64,000 nucleotides of DNA from Pascua guehoae (Eukaryota; Basidiomycota; Tremellomycetes; Trichosporonales; Trichosporonaceae): NCBI GenBank assembly GCA_001600415.1, contig BCJX01000008.1, forward strand, positions 1,289,494 to 1,353,493. Reading direction: 5' to 3'. The notes under the pieces were generated by a model, which did not search any database, had not been told where the DNA came from, and was given only the letters and a program-made list of their open reading frames with translations. Made by a program: the position numbers and the translations under genes. Shown here piece after piece: positions 20,887-32,525 of the stretch (position 1 is its first letter; the number at the start of each line of letters is the position of its first letter).

Positions 20887-22812
20887 ATGACAATACACAA
20901 CAAGGACGACGCGCCCCCAGCCTACGACGCATCGGGAGCAACTTTCCACGGCCCAGGTGACGCCAAACGCGACACCAAAAGGCCACCAGCGTACCAAGCC
21001 ACCCACCGCTACATCTCCTGGTGTCCAACCGACTGGGGCATCGAGCTGGACCCCACTCTCCTCCGACGGCCAAAGGACTATACCGAGCAATTATGCGCCG
21101 CTGGAGCGGCGAATCGGTTCAATATCGAGAATGCAGTCGAGGTGTCATCGTGCCGAGAAACGGTGCACTTTCGGGACGCGGATGGCGTGTTGTGGTGGTT
21201 TGAGCGTGAGTTGTTGGATTGGTGGCCGCCTCATGTCCTAATGGACAGTGCAGTGGGGCAAGTGGAAGTGCAAGCGCCTCGATGTGCGTCCATCTGGAAC
21301 CGCTCCTACGATGATCAAGACAGATTGGAGAGGAGGAGACTGGGTCGGTGATACCGGGACGGTGGTGTCGGATGGTGTACTGTGGGACGTTGAACACATG
21401 GGCTATTTTGGCCAGGATGACACTGGAATAGCGGTGAGTGTAATCCTTTCCAGCCAAGTGCTCATTCTAGCTCTATCGTCACACATCTCCCGAACTCATG
21501 GCCCCAAACTCCGTGTCTCAACTCGAGGTCTCCAGCATGGGCTCGTTGCGGTCGATCTTGACCGCGGACGGGAGGGTGATTGTCTGGAATGTCAGCATGG
21601 CCGAGTACACCCGCCTGCTCGAGCCACCACGCCGCGGCTGGGACGGTAATGCACCACCCGCGCTCAACATTGAGGGCATCGTGAATCCCTTTGTGCCACC
21701 GGAAAAGTTTGAGCTCAAGGAGGGGTCGATTTTCCACCATTACCTCTTGCAACTCCCACAGTCTGCCACAGCCGCCGATCAAAAGCTCACCTTTACGACC
21801 GCTGCCGAGGACCAAAAGGGCGTCGGCAGTGACTGGATTAGGTGGTGCCCCTTTGGCCTCAGCACCATTGGTGTTCCTCCAGACCCTTTGCCTGTGGTAG
21901 TCGACGACCCAGTCATCCGCATCGCATGCTGCCGCCAACATGTGGTCGCCCTCAAAGCCAGCGGGGAGATGTGGGTTGGAGAGTTGCGACCCACCATGTT
22001 CTGCTGGTATTTCGTGCGTTTTTCCATCGCCATCGTAGCTCCGTGCTGACTCATTTTAGATGGCCATTGTGGACGACCCACAAAGCGTTCGCCTTGAATC
22101 CGGCTGCGAACTCTTTGCCATCTACCGTCAGCCGCAGGATGACGGTCCCGAATCGTCCAAAGAGCATCTCCCTTACTTTAACGATGGCTACGTCGTCAAC
22201 GTTCGCGCGTCATCCACCCCGCGTAGTCATATCCAAGTGCAACCGATCCGCGGCATAGAGGACATTGCCGAGCTCGCTCTCGACGTCCCCAGTGGTGGTC
22301 ATTCTGTAATCTACAGAGGCGCTGCGCGTACACGATCTGGCGAGGTCTACATGTGGTACGAACCCGACGCGTTTACGTTTGGCATAAAGCAAGGCGCGCC
22401 CACGACTGTCTTCCTCCCTCCGGTAAACCTCCGCCGTGTCAATTTGCCCACAGGACCGCGGGGACGGCCTCTGTTTCCCGTGTCTATTTCAGCTCTCGGC
22501 GTCCTCGCTGTCGAGATGGACCAGAGTCCTGCTGGAAAGTCTCCTTCCGGCAAGTCGAGTTCGTTCAATTTTAGTGATAGGCTGCGGTCGGTCACCCGAA
22601 GTTCTGCAAGTTCTGCGGGCGAGCGTTCAGTCAACCAAAGTCCTGCCGGCGAGTCGAGCTCGTCCAATCGTTTTAGTGATAGGCTACCACCAGTGACCCA
22701 AAGTCTCACCGGCGAGCGTTCGGAGAGCCAAAGTTCTCCTAACGGGTCGGGCTCGATGAGTTTTAGAGATAGGTTGCGGTCGGTTATTGGTAAAGGCAAA
22801 GGCCGTGCATGA
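20887..22812 (+). CDS. RCC1/BLIP-II-like beta-propeller protein (tentative)
   Basis: The ATG at 20887 is the first true ATG. Four exons (20887-21205, 21249-21433, 21471-22013, 22060-22812) join in phase into 599 residues. Repeated segments look like propeller blades: ILTADGRVIVWNV, IACCRQHVVALKASGEMWVGE and a later SGGHSVIYRGAARTRSGEVYMWY, the H..AL...G.VW pattern of RCC1-type repeats. Fungal proteins of this kind include SCF-associated factors, but no F-box was found here. The last 95 residues are a Ser-rich tail with three spaced F[SR]DRL[RP][SP]V units. The blades are divergent, so the fold call is tentative while the gene model is solid. Introns are 37-46 nt. Confidence 0.62.
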
Positions 22813-24467
22813 GTGGTTGAATCGGCCCAGTAGTGTTCTGCAGGTACCTGTGCTTTATTATATTGTACACTATAGCCATGTCAGTTGTTAACAGTGCCTA
22901 TTCACATCGTCCGAGAAGATGAGAAGGTTGCATTGCATCAAGCGCTAGCCGATACAAGCCCAGTTGAGGCCTAGTTTGGAACGAGAGAAGGGCATTGAGA
23001 TAGTTTACTAGATGTGATACGGTGGCGATTCGCAGCTCGAACGTATTGACGAGTGCGTGGTGGCCCAGGGCCATCCCTGTTGAAATGAGAGAGGAATCGA
23101 GGCATGCATATTCTAGTGTGAGGTGAGTCCTATTTACAACTAGAGAGCGGTTGTATGGGCTGGTGGGCCGGACTCATCTCCACTGTCGAGCTCAAGGCAT
23201 TGAGAGGTGAGCCGCGCCAGTCTCCATACAGATGACTAACTTTTAGCTCCGCTACACATTGAGCTCACGGCTGCGTCCGACCTTCCCATTGATTAGAATA
23301 CGCCCAAGCACCTCAAGCAGGCCGACCACGAGTTTGACTCGTGGGAGCATGTGGCAGATCGGATGTGATGGTGGATTGGTGCCACTTTGACAAAGCTGTA
23401 CCCCCATGCCGTACAACGCCAAAGCCGCACCCTGAGCAGACACGCCTGGTCCATATCTGGAGACGGTGCCGCCGGCGCACGTAGAGGCCGAGGGTTGTCA
23501 TAGCCCCAACGCCACACCACACAACTCCAAAGTCACATGGCCCGACGTGGAGCATTCGAGCATGACGACACACAGACACTGTCTCACGTTTCAGCCCCCA
23601 TTCTGAGCCACTCCACAGCTCGCTCGGCTGCCTCGAACATGCCCAGGTGTGTGGCGGGCACACGCGCCTGGTGGGCGACGCCTTGGCAATCACGCCGAGG
23701 GCAAGGAATGCCGCCGAGGGTCCTTTGTGGGATCATGTCGGGTTTCGTGACCCCAGAGCTTGTTGGACGCCTCCACACTCTGAGCAGTGCAGGGGTGAGA
23801 ACGGGAAGGCCAGTGTGTGTGGGCGACGAGAACCGTACAAGGAGCTTAATCCCGGCCATCGTGTGATGTAGTCAGGCAACCTGCTCCTCTTCTCAACAAT
23901 AAAGGTGATGAAAATCCGTTGGGTAAGTTGCGTTAAAATGAAACACGCGAAAGACGATGCCATGCATGGGGCTCGCGCACTAACAGTAAAAGCCAATCCT
24001 CCCAGTGACACCCGCAAGCAAGCGGCTGGGTGGGTGTCTCCGATCGGAATGTGGCACTTTATGGTAGTATTTTATCGCCACAAAGCTACATTCTGAGATA
24101 CAGTCAAGCACTGCGCAGCTGCAGCGTTGCAAACTGAGTGACGTTCCTGTTGCTGAGACCCCTGCACCTTTCGATGACACACCATTCCAGTGACCACGAG
24201 GAATCTTCCCTTTGGAAGGATTATGAATAAACACAGCTCCGCTACCATACTCTGCATCTTTGTGTATGACCCCCAGAATGACTCCACATTTACAGCATTG
24301 CACCCCGACGGCCTCCTGGTACCTTTGCAGAATCGCCCACACGCCCGGGGTAGGAGTGGTGATGGCAGGGCCGAGCGTGGTGCGGACTGGTGGCGTGTGT
24401 GGCCATGCTTCCACCCTCACCGCAACACAGCTCGCTTCCATACCAGTCGAGCGAGACCGAGAATCGC
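22813..24467. other. Intergenic region, about 1.65 kb, no supported gene
   Basis: Lies between the convergent RCC1-like and Ala-rich genes. Short frames only; AT content is moderately raised near 22850-23100. No RNA gene was seen. Confidence 0.4.
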
Positions 24468-24942
24468 CTAGCTTTGAGGAGCGGCTCCGATCTCAACGAC
24501 GGAAAAGGTAACAGCCTCGACACTGCTGGCGGCGAGAAACGCGTCATTTGCAAACCGCTCGGCCCTGTCGGCAAAAACGGCGGCGTACTTGGCGCACTGG
24601 AGAACGTCGCAGCCTTCGTCTTCGAGCGAGGCGGTCTCAGCAATATCGGCCTCTTCCGCTGATACCTCCGCGGCGTGTCGCGCTTCCTGGGCAGCCTTCA
24701 CGGCATCGCGCTTAGCGCTCTCGGCCCGCAGCGAGCCATCTGCCTTCTCCGCGGCGGCCTTGGCGGCTTCTGCGTGGGCTTGGGCCTGGTCGGCAGCGGC
24801 CGACGCGCGGTTGGCGTGGGTCAGCGCAATTTGGCGGACCCACGCGGCGATCTGGGGTTAGCTGTGAGCGGGAGCCGGGGAAGCGTACCAGAGGGTCCAT
24901 TGGGGGACCCGACGGGGTGGGAAGGACAATGACGATGATCAT
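24468..24942 (-). CDS. Small Ala-rich helical protein, copy A
   Basis: Unrecognised. Exon 1 (24942-24889) encodes a short hydrophobic then Pro-rich start (MIIVIVLPTPSGPP). A 37-nt intron leads to exon 2 (24851-24468), 145 residues in total. Exon 2 is one long alanine-rich amphipathic helix with A..A...A spacing (ASAAADQAQAHAEAAKAAAE), then FADRAERFANDAFLAAS and a short non-helical tail. Copy B at 38719-39169 has the same two-exon layout and the segment YADRAERNANKASVYAAS. Possible roles include a structural or stress-related coil; nothing in the sequence decides. Confidence 0.62.
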
Positions 24943-26125
24943 GCTTGTTGTTGGTATAACCGAGAGAGTTGGTATAGGGTGATGTGCCGTGTGTAGAAGT
25001 ATGGGCGTAGGGGAGGTAGATGGATTTTGAGCACCCAGAGAATGTGCGACAGCAAAGCGGTGAGTGGGAAGAATGCGAATGGCGACGAAGAAGAGTGTCG
25101 AAGGGCGACGACCTTAATTACGAACTGCTATGGACTGCACAGGAGAACACTTGATGTGACCACAGTGTTACGTTGCGTAGGCACGCAACAACGCTGGACC
25201 CCCAACAACGCTGGACCCCCAACAAGTCATGTGAACGCTCACCGCGCTTTGTTCAATGTGCCCTTTGGAGGGGAACCTGCACACTCCACACTCAGACACT
25301 CTTCTGCTTCGCTTGTGTTACTTGGCGTTCCTTGACTCCACAGCATTGTCAGCAGCGTGACTGGAAGAGCAAAAACAGAACCACAACCACTGTCAAAGCG
25401 TGTGGTGCAAACAAGGTGTAGGTGTCGGAGCGGGGGCTCCGGGCAAAATTGAAATGCCAGAATGAGCAGTGGTGGAATAGTAAACTCGTTTCGCGGGTGT
25501 CTGGATTTTTTTTTGGTCTACGCTTCGGTTCCCGTATGCTCTGGAGTTGTTGGTCCACGTTGCGTAGACAGTCACATTCCTCTCGTACCTGTACGAGCAG
25601 ACGGCTTGGTGTTAGTTCCAGCTTTACTCAGAGAGAGATTCCCTCCGACATTGGTAAATCTACCCCCCCATGACAAATTAGGTGCATGGCGTTGTGTACA
25701 ACTATAGGGAGATTCACATGGTCCAGGCTTTGCCACTCTTACTGACTCGACCACACCAGACAACGACAAATTGTCGCCAGGGTATCATGGTCGGTGGGTG
25801 CCTCGTGCCCACAAGGTGGTAGCGGCAGGAACAGATTGGGTGGACTTGGCATTGTGGCTGTGCCCCCAACCTCGGCAACCAGCCTTGTTGTCCGGTAGCT
25901 CCGCGCCACAGTGGTGTCTTAGGGTGGGTTTATCCATTTTGATCTGTCACCTACGCCACCATCACACCACAGCATGCTAGCATTGCCCATGACAACGTAG
26001 CCTATTCCGACGCCGTGTAGTACTATCAACCTGCAGTCTTGCGTGGCTGGCTTGTAGAAACAATACCTGTGATGAAAAATGGTTGATGATACCGCCTGGC
26101 GGAGAACAATAGGTATTTTGCCGGT
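24943..26125. other. Intergenic region, no supported gene
   Basis: Upstream region of the Ala-rich gene. A 17-bp unit (ACAACGCTGGACCCCCA) is directly repeated at about 25189-25224. No gene was supported. Confidence 0.4.
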
Positions 26126-26375
26126 CACCGATCCTCCTCATAACACCACACAACTTCATTGCCACCCCCGAATTCCTTCACACTCCAGATAGCCGATGTG
26201 ACCTCTAAATTGCATTCCTGGGGCACAGCGCAATGACCTCGAAGGACTCGCACCGATCCTCCTCATAACACCACACAACTTCATTGCCACCCCCGAATTC
26301 CTTCACACTCCAGATAGCCGATGTGACCTCTAAATTGCATTCCTGGGGCACAGCGCAATGACCTCGAAGGACTCG
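26126..26375. repeat. Perfect 125-bp tandem duplication
   Basis: Bases 26126-26250 are repeated at 26251-26375 without any difference I can see. Each unit starts CACCGATCCTCC and ends GAAGGACTCG. It lies in a gene-free stretch. Perfect identity suggests a recent duplication or an assembly artefact. Confidence 0.95.
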
Positions 26376-27213
26376 GAAACCCTGATACCGCCTGTCCTGT
26401 TAAGCTGGTGCGACGCCACCAGCTTGATCCCCGCCGTGGTCGCGGGAGTGCACCCGCTTGGTTGAACAAGCCGTTCCTATCACTGACAAATAGGACCGGA
26501 GCACAAAAAAAAAAAAAGAAGCCTAGCATCTTATCACAGCGTACAGTACAGGTTTTGTAAGCAGCGTCCCTCGCACAATGGGACCGATGTCACTCACTAT
26601 AGGCACTGCCTCTTCAATGAGGACGACGCCATGTGTACCTCGGTTTTCCGCACTCCATGTGTACCTAGCTTTTCACATTTGGCCAGCGGCACCATGGCCA
26701 GGAGGCTGTACAATGGCACGCATCACGCCCGATTTCTGGAGGCGATTATCCTCGGCGACCGTCACACAGCTCCAGAATTTCACATCCTACTAACCAAGGT
26801 ACGCTTTGTCCTCAGGCCCTTGGCCTGACAGAACAATGAAACTGCCACACACACTACAGGTCCGTCACAAAGTGGCGTCAAAGATCAATCACACCTTTGG
26901 CCCTGTTCACACAAGACGGGTGCTTCCGTTGTTCGTTCATGGCGGCCACGAGGCACGCTCTCGATCAGGTGCATATAAGACCGACCTCTTGAAGGTCAAG
27001 GCCGTCACCCCCCTCCCCTCCACCCACCCATCCTTTCCTTTCCTCCAATCTACTTTTCACCACACACACGGTGGCCACTCACATCGCCACTTGTCTGCCC
27101 ATTAGCCCTCGGGTCTTCACAGGTAAGCCTCACTCCTTCTTGTACCATGCTGACGAGGAAATAGAAGGTCGCTCCCTCTAGCGTTCGCGGTCGATCTGGC
27201 GTACACACACATA
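26376..27213. other. Upstream region of the orphan gene at 27.3 kb
   Basis: No gene was supported. A TATA-like GCATATAAGA lies at about 26968-26977, some 290 nt upstream of the start codon at 27268, followed by CT-rich DNA. Confidence 0.35.
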
Positions 27214-27240
27214 CCCCCCCCCCCCCCCCCCCCCCCCCCC
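27214..27240. repeat. Poly-C run of 27 nt
   Basis: An uninterrupted C tract that ends 27 nt before the ATG at 27268, followed by CT-rich DNA (GCTCCTCTCTTCCCC). It is probably in the 5' leader or core promoter. Confidence 0.9.
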
Positions 27241-27267
27241 GCTCCTCTCTTCCCCAACCCCCACACA

Positions 27268-28913
27268 ATGTCCACCCGCCCACCTTGCACTGGCTCGGCC
27301 GACGACTACAAGGTGCTCCCACTTGCATGCCACTGTCGAACACCGTCTCTTCTGTGTGTCCTGGAAAGGGTGCTCAAGAAACTGGATGATCTCGCAGCGC
27401 CCTTCCAGCTCAAAAACGGCATCAACTACAGCACAGTCCTTTTCCTGATCAGGCTGACCAACTCGCCATACAGCTGGGCCATTCTCAACTTGGCACTGTT
27501 CCCCGGCCTGTTGCCGGGAGAGGCCGCAGAGCGCTGGGATGCGTGGTGTGGGCAGAAACGCTCGGCGCCACCCTCGCACCGAACACCCCCTCCGTGGGTC
27601 ATGGAGAACCTGTCCTCTGAAACAGTTTCGGTTGTCGGGGCCTGGTGCCAGTCGCCCCACGGCTCGATTGTTTTCTACATTGTTACGTGGATCCTGACCC
27701 ACGAGCTGCCATCGACACCTAGCGGTCTGTCTTGGACGACAGTCCAGGCAAAACTTGCTTTTTGGAAAGAGGTCCAGAATCGCAAGCGCCAGGGACAGGA
27801 AGGCATGTCAACCACTCCCTCGACTACACCCGAAAGCACCACAGAGGATGGCTCCTTGGCAGCCAACGATCAGACCTCAGACGTTGCGCAGGCCATCTCA
27901 CTGCCCGCTTCCTCCACCGAGACAGCGTCACCTCCGTCGTCCCCTCACATTTCGTCATCACCACACTCGCCAAGCGATTCCCTGCCCAGTGCGACTGTCC
28001 CCTCTGCTGCCGATCATGACACCCCAAGCGCCCCCACTATCGTCTCCTCGTCCTCTATCCCTACCGATCCGACCTCGTCCTCCACCGGCACGGAGGTGGC
28101 GTACCACTGCTCCCCGACCATCACCGATGTGGTGTACCCTCTCTCCATCGGAGGTCCCCTGACTCAAGAGGCGCACCTTTCTTCGATCCTCCGCGACACG
28201 CGCCTGGTACCCAACGACCCCAGCACCCAGGCTCTGTGGGACGAGTTACTTGGTGGCAGCGATATACGCTACGACGATTGTGAAGTAGCCCTCTCGCGTC
28301 TGCTCTCGAAGAAACGGCACAGCCCCCGCAAGCACAACGATCCCATGCCGTCCTGGCCCGATAGGGCGGCTATCCTGTTTGGGTTTGGGGAGAAGTAAGT
28401 CATCCCGCAATACGCTTTTGCTACCTTTTATTAACCCACAGGACGATCCCCGCAGTCTTCTGGCAGTCGACAAAGCTCTTTGAGCTCGCCGCTGAAGCCC
28501 TCGGATGGCACTACTACGCGACCACTCCCACACTTCCCCAGTCTGAATCTACCCCGACGCGCGAAGCCTTGGCCGTCTTTGACCGCACTGCCTCCCTTCG
28601 TTCTCATTTATCCAACTGTGGCGCGTGGGTTGGCTCGGTCCCAATCGGCTTGCGCGCGTACAGCTTCCCCTCGACCCGCGCCTTTGACACCAAGAATCGC
28701 GCATCGAAGCACACTCGTTTTGTGGTCTCCAACCACGCCTACTTTTGCCCCGTGACCGATTTCATCATCTTCCCACACTCCGCACCGCCTGGGCCCGGGG
28801 GCATGAGGCGGTTCCGCTTCGGCCTGGAGGTCGTGATGAAGTACAAGGAGATCCGTGCACGCATGCTGAAGGACGACGACTCTGACTCTGACGACGAGTT
28901 TTGGGCCACATGA
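27268..28913 (+). CDS. Orphan protein, paralogue of the 14.3-kb gene
   Basis: No known family recognised. Exons 27268-28394 and 28442-28913 join in phase 2 and give 532 residues. Residues 1-175 look folded (Trp- and Leu-rich, for example TNSPYSWAILNLALFPGLL). About 180-290 is a Ser/Thr/Pro linker. The C-terminal part shares a module with the 14262-15453 product: DP....LW.ELLGG, ILFGFG, TIPAVFW, LFELAA and WVGSVPIG, with the intron in the identical position and phase. The C-terminus is acidic (DDDSDSDDE). The N-terminal half has no counterpart in the smaller paralogue, so one of them gained or lost a domain. A 27-nt poly-C run precedes the start. Confidence 0.75.
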
Positions 28914-29369
28914 GCAACCTTGACCCAGAGTTGTTGAGCACAGCACCTTTGCCTGCCGGTCTGCTCCGCATGGGGACCCGAGCCTATATACCACAGATAG
29001 ATCAAGAACTTCCAGCCCCGGCCGGCACATACCCTCTGAAATGTATACACATATACCCAACAGGCACTTTTCACCACATCTGTGCATGTACAAAATATAT
29101 TAGAACTACAGACGAAAATCAGCGGAGAACGATGCAGAGACTACGGAAGATTTTCAGTCATCAGTAAGGAGGAGACAGAGAGCATCGTTTGGTGTCGATG
29201 GGACCAATTTGGCTGAGCGGAGTTGCGCCAACGCCGCTCACAGTGCAATGTGTCACTTCCATTCAACTACTACCTCGTCTTCCAAGACCTATTGAAACTA
29301 TCTCGTCTGTCACACTCGTTTCTAGCGCTTACTCCAGCCATTACCGGTACGCCCCACCAGTGCCAGCTC
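28914..29369. other. Convergent intergenic region
   Basis: About 450 bp between two convergent stop codons. Nothing else was seen. Confidence 0.4.
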
Positions 29370-30521
29370 CTATGGCTCCATCACCAGCCCGTACATCTCC
29401 TCTCCCAGGGTCATCCTCAGCTCGTCAAAGGTCATGAACAGCACGTTCGTGTCGATCCCGTCTGTGACCCTCTCATCCAGTTCGCGGAGGGCATTCTCCC
29501 ACTTAGGAGGCCTGTCCTGCCAGAAGTTAAGCCTTTCGCCGACCATCCCCAGAACAATGCGGCTTATAATAAGCTGACGTTCACGTGAGGTAATCTTGCT
29601 GCGCGGGGAGCGGCTGGGTTTGGTGTGATCGGGGTCGCCCACGAACACAAACTTTGTGGAGCCGGGCCAAACATGACGCAACCAGTACACGAGCGTGAAA
29701 AGGTCGTCATGCCACGCACGGGCTAGGTCGTCCTCGGCCGCGGGTGTCGAGGCGAAGTCGTCGGGGGACGTGGTGAAAAAGAAGTACACGAACTGTGTCT
29801 TGGACTCGCCTATAACGTCGAGGCGTCCCATATCGGGTTCCGAGTTGTGGGAAGCGACGATTTCATCCTCTCCCGTGCGGTAGGAGGAGGGCTTGTAACG
29901 GAAGTTGATAAAGTTGGCGCCGTGACCGAAGGCGAAGGCCGTTTTGCGCATGGGACGATCGGTGCCCAGAGGGCGGGGGATAAAGTGAACGGTGTGAACA
30001 TTCGTAGTCGGACGATACGGTGCGGGGTAACCGCAGTCGGCGATGAGATGATGAACCCGAACGAGGTACAGGGAACGAAGCCACAGCCACTCGCAAAGAA
30101 CTGCTGTCTCAAACGAGAGGCCCCTCCACCACTTCTCGTCCTGTTTGACATCCAGCACTTCAACGTCGGACAGGTCGCGACCAATCTTCGAGAGCAGCCA
30201 AGGCGCCTGGGCATCGTCTCGGCTTGGAGCCACCAGAGAGGGTTGATGATTTACGAGCCGCCAGGGCGGATCGTATAGGTGTGGAGTCGCCAGAGCGTTT
30301 TGACGCTTTCGCCACCGGTGCAGGTGGAGACGGAGGGGTGCCTTCATGGACACGTAGAGGCGCTTGTTGGTATAGACGTCAGCCGCGTCTCGAAGCGTCC
30401 TGCAGGTGGCGCGAAACGCCACGAGCGTCTTGTGGTCACTATACAAAAGGATGGTCTCGACGATGTGAGGAAAGCCTTGGTAGTCGATGCGTGCTGGGGA
30501 CTTGGTAGGATGATTGGCCAT
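29370..30521 (-). CDS. F-box-like protein, single exon
   Basis: An intronless ORF of 383 residues with a clean ATG at 30521. Residues about 13-50 carry an F-box-like helix pattern (FPHIVETILLYSDHKTLVAFRATCRTLRD), with the hydrophobic spacing of Skp1-binding motifs but without the usual LP start. The rest has the mixed Trp/Leu pattern of a folded domain (for example CEWLWLRSLYLVRVHHLI and QFVYFFFTTSPDDF) but no recognisable LRR or WD repeats. By analogy it would be a substrate adaptor of an SCF ubiquitin ligase; the target is unknown. A TATA-like TTTATAG lies about 70 nt upstream on the sense strand (30588-30594). Confidence 0.65.
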   Translation of the reverse strand: MANHPTKSPARIDYQGFPHIVETILLYSDHKTLVAFRATCRTLRDAADVYTNKRLYVSMKAPLRLHLHRWRKRQNALATPHLYDPPWRLVNHQPSLVAPSRDDAQAPWLLSKIGRDLSDVEVLDVKQDEKWWRGLSFETAVLCEWLWLRSLYLVRVHHLIADCGYPAPYRPTTNVHTVHFIPRPLGTDRPMRKTAFAFGHGANFINFRYKPSSYRTGEDEIVASHNSEPDMGRLDVIGESKTQFVYFFFTTSPDDFASTPAAEDDLARAWHDDLFTLVYWLRHVWPGSTKFVFVGDPDHTKPSRSPRSKITSRERQLIISRIVLGMVGERLNFWQDRPPKWENALRELDERVTDGIDTNVLFMTFDELRMTLGEEMYGLVMEP

Positions 30522-30587
30522 GGCGCTAGGTGGAAGAGTGGCGTGCCGAGTGGACGGTGTCTGCTTGGGGAAGGGTGGCGGAAAGCT

Positions 30588-30594
30588 CCCTATA
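30588..30594 (-). promoter_or_regulatory. TATA-like element upstream of the F-box-like gene
   Basis: The sense strand reads TTTATAG about 67-73 nt before the ATG at 30521, a plausible core-promoter distance. It is supported only by sequence and position. Confidence 0.3.
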
Positions 30595-32438
30595 AACGGA
30601 GACTGGAGTCTCGTGAGACCAGAAAAATGAGCGCCGACAAACCCGGAGGCACCATGCTTCCTAGGTATGTGAGGCGTCGCACGTGCCGCAGGAAGGAAGT
30701 AATGTCAGATCGTACGAGCCCAAGCGTAGGCTTGAAAAGTGGTGCAAGTGATGATGCGGTGCGACGTGAGATTGCTGATCAAGGGCCAGCAAGACATTGG
30801 CCACCGAAGACCCTTCTGTGACTCCTCCCCTTGCACTCCCAGTGGTAAAGCTGAGGCGCAGTGAAAGCTTCAATAAGAACGTAAGCTTGAGAGCAAATAG
30901 GATGAGGACTAGCCCTACAGTACGTCATGGGAAGAGACTGAGTGTGGCTGGAGGGAGGGGGGCGGGTGTCCGCTGGTTGAGAGGGAGGGAGAGTAACGGG
31001 TCAGTGATGATGGGAGTTTGGAGGAGTTGCCGATGTGAGAAGTGAAGGATGGAAACATCATTGGTAGGAAGCGAAGAGAAGCAGCCAAGCTGTGGAGAGC
31101 CGTTCACTTCTTCTCGCATGCCGTAAAGGCCGAAAGGCCAATAGGCTGGGCATGCGGGGGATCCGACCACTTGAATGCGCTCGGACTGTTGCACTACTAC
31201 TGATCACTGCGTCTCGAGCCGAAAAGAGTGACATCAAAATAGGGAAGCTGCTGTAAGGGTTTAAGTATGAATTCTCACAACAGCGCAAAGTGCAAGGCCA
31301 CAAAGCTATCATCCCCTGTTTGCCAAAGTCGTGACAAGTTGTAGCCTTAATATTGGAGACCAGGCAGGCATTTGGCAGTTTATAAGGCCACGTCCAAAGA
31401 CTCGCTCGGCACATAGGCAGCGTAAACCTTGAAAGTTGTGACCCGCAAGACCCAGTGGCACGGAACAGCGCCACCGCCAAGCCAAGCCCTGCACCGCTCG
31501 AGCACGCACGAGCCGGCCGCCCACCGCTTAGAAACCCTCGTGCGGGGGTGCCCTGGCAAGCGTGCGTCCACGGCCGGTGTTGCCCCGCGCCCGTTGGCTG
31601 ACCAGGTCGCCTTGTCTCCATTATCTATCTCTGTTCACTGCTCTCCCCTCCGTTGTCGTTGCCCCTCCGGGAAATCGGGACGGGGCCGTGCGCGCACAAG
31701 CACACAGTTATGGATCTGGGCCAAGCATGGACAAGTAGCTGTGCGTCCGAAGCAGTGCAACGGCGACTCGAAGCGGTGCAACGGCGACTCTGAGAGACCT
31801 TGGTGTCCGTTCCCTGGATCCAGTGGCAAGGCTATGCGAGGCCGCAACATGCTCTGGACCGTTGTCTTGCCGGCGATGGCGGACATTGGCCTTGATCGGG
31901 GATCAGGCGTCGTCCTTTCTTGTCCGTGCTCTGTCCTCTTGACTTGCTCGTGCTGCTTGATGCTCTCTGCTTTCTTGCTGCTTTGAGGTAAATAGTAGTG
32001 GCGCGCGTCCCGAACGCCCCTACCCAGCTCGCTTGACTCGCTTGCACACAACAAGTCAGAGACGACGCCACGTCGTCCAAGCCTGCAGATGCAGACCCGG
32101 CGAGAGGTTGTTGCCACTCTTCAGTGACCGTTCTCTGTGTTCACAATGCAGCCGGGCGGGGGAAGGCCATCCAGGGGTCCCTTTACTTTCTCTTTCGTTG
32201 TTTTCCTGGACGACGGGAAGAAAAGAAAGGAACTGGTAGGTATACTCGCCCGCGATGCAGGTACTTTTCTTCGCCTGTCGTCATCGCTCGCGTTGCCGCG
32301 ACTTGCATGGTTTGTACCTCTGCCCCCATTAGTCTCTCGTCTAGCTACTGTCTCCTTTCCGACAACCATTTCTCTCGTTCCTCTCAACCCCCTCGCGTTG
32401 CTCGTCTCCTCTCCCTGCGCACTAAAAAGCTAACCTCT
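30595..32438. other. Intergenic region, about 1.8 kb, no supported gene
   Basis: Frames are short and overlapping. A small direct repeat of GTGCAACGGCGACTC occurs at about 31754-31793. Confidence 0.4.
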
Positions 32439-32525
32439 GACGTTTGACAGGGTCGAACTGCCGACCTCATGCGGACCAGTGTACAACTGTTAAGCATGCG
32501 CTCTAACCAACTGAGCTAAATCGCC
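32439..32525 (-). tRNA. tRNA-Val(AAC) with about 14-nt intron
   Basis: The sense strand has acceptor GGCGATT against AAACGTC (one A-A mismatch and one G-T), D arm GCTC/GAGC, anticodon stem CATGC/GCATG and loop TTAACA, so the anticodon is AAC. A short intron follows A37. The T arm GGCAG/CTGTC has loop TTCGACC. A T5 run on the sense strand lies just past the 3' end (about 32424). Confidence 0.82.
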
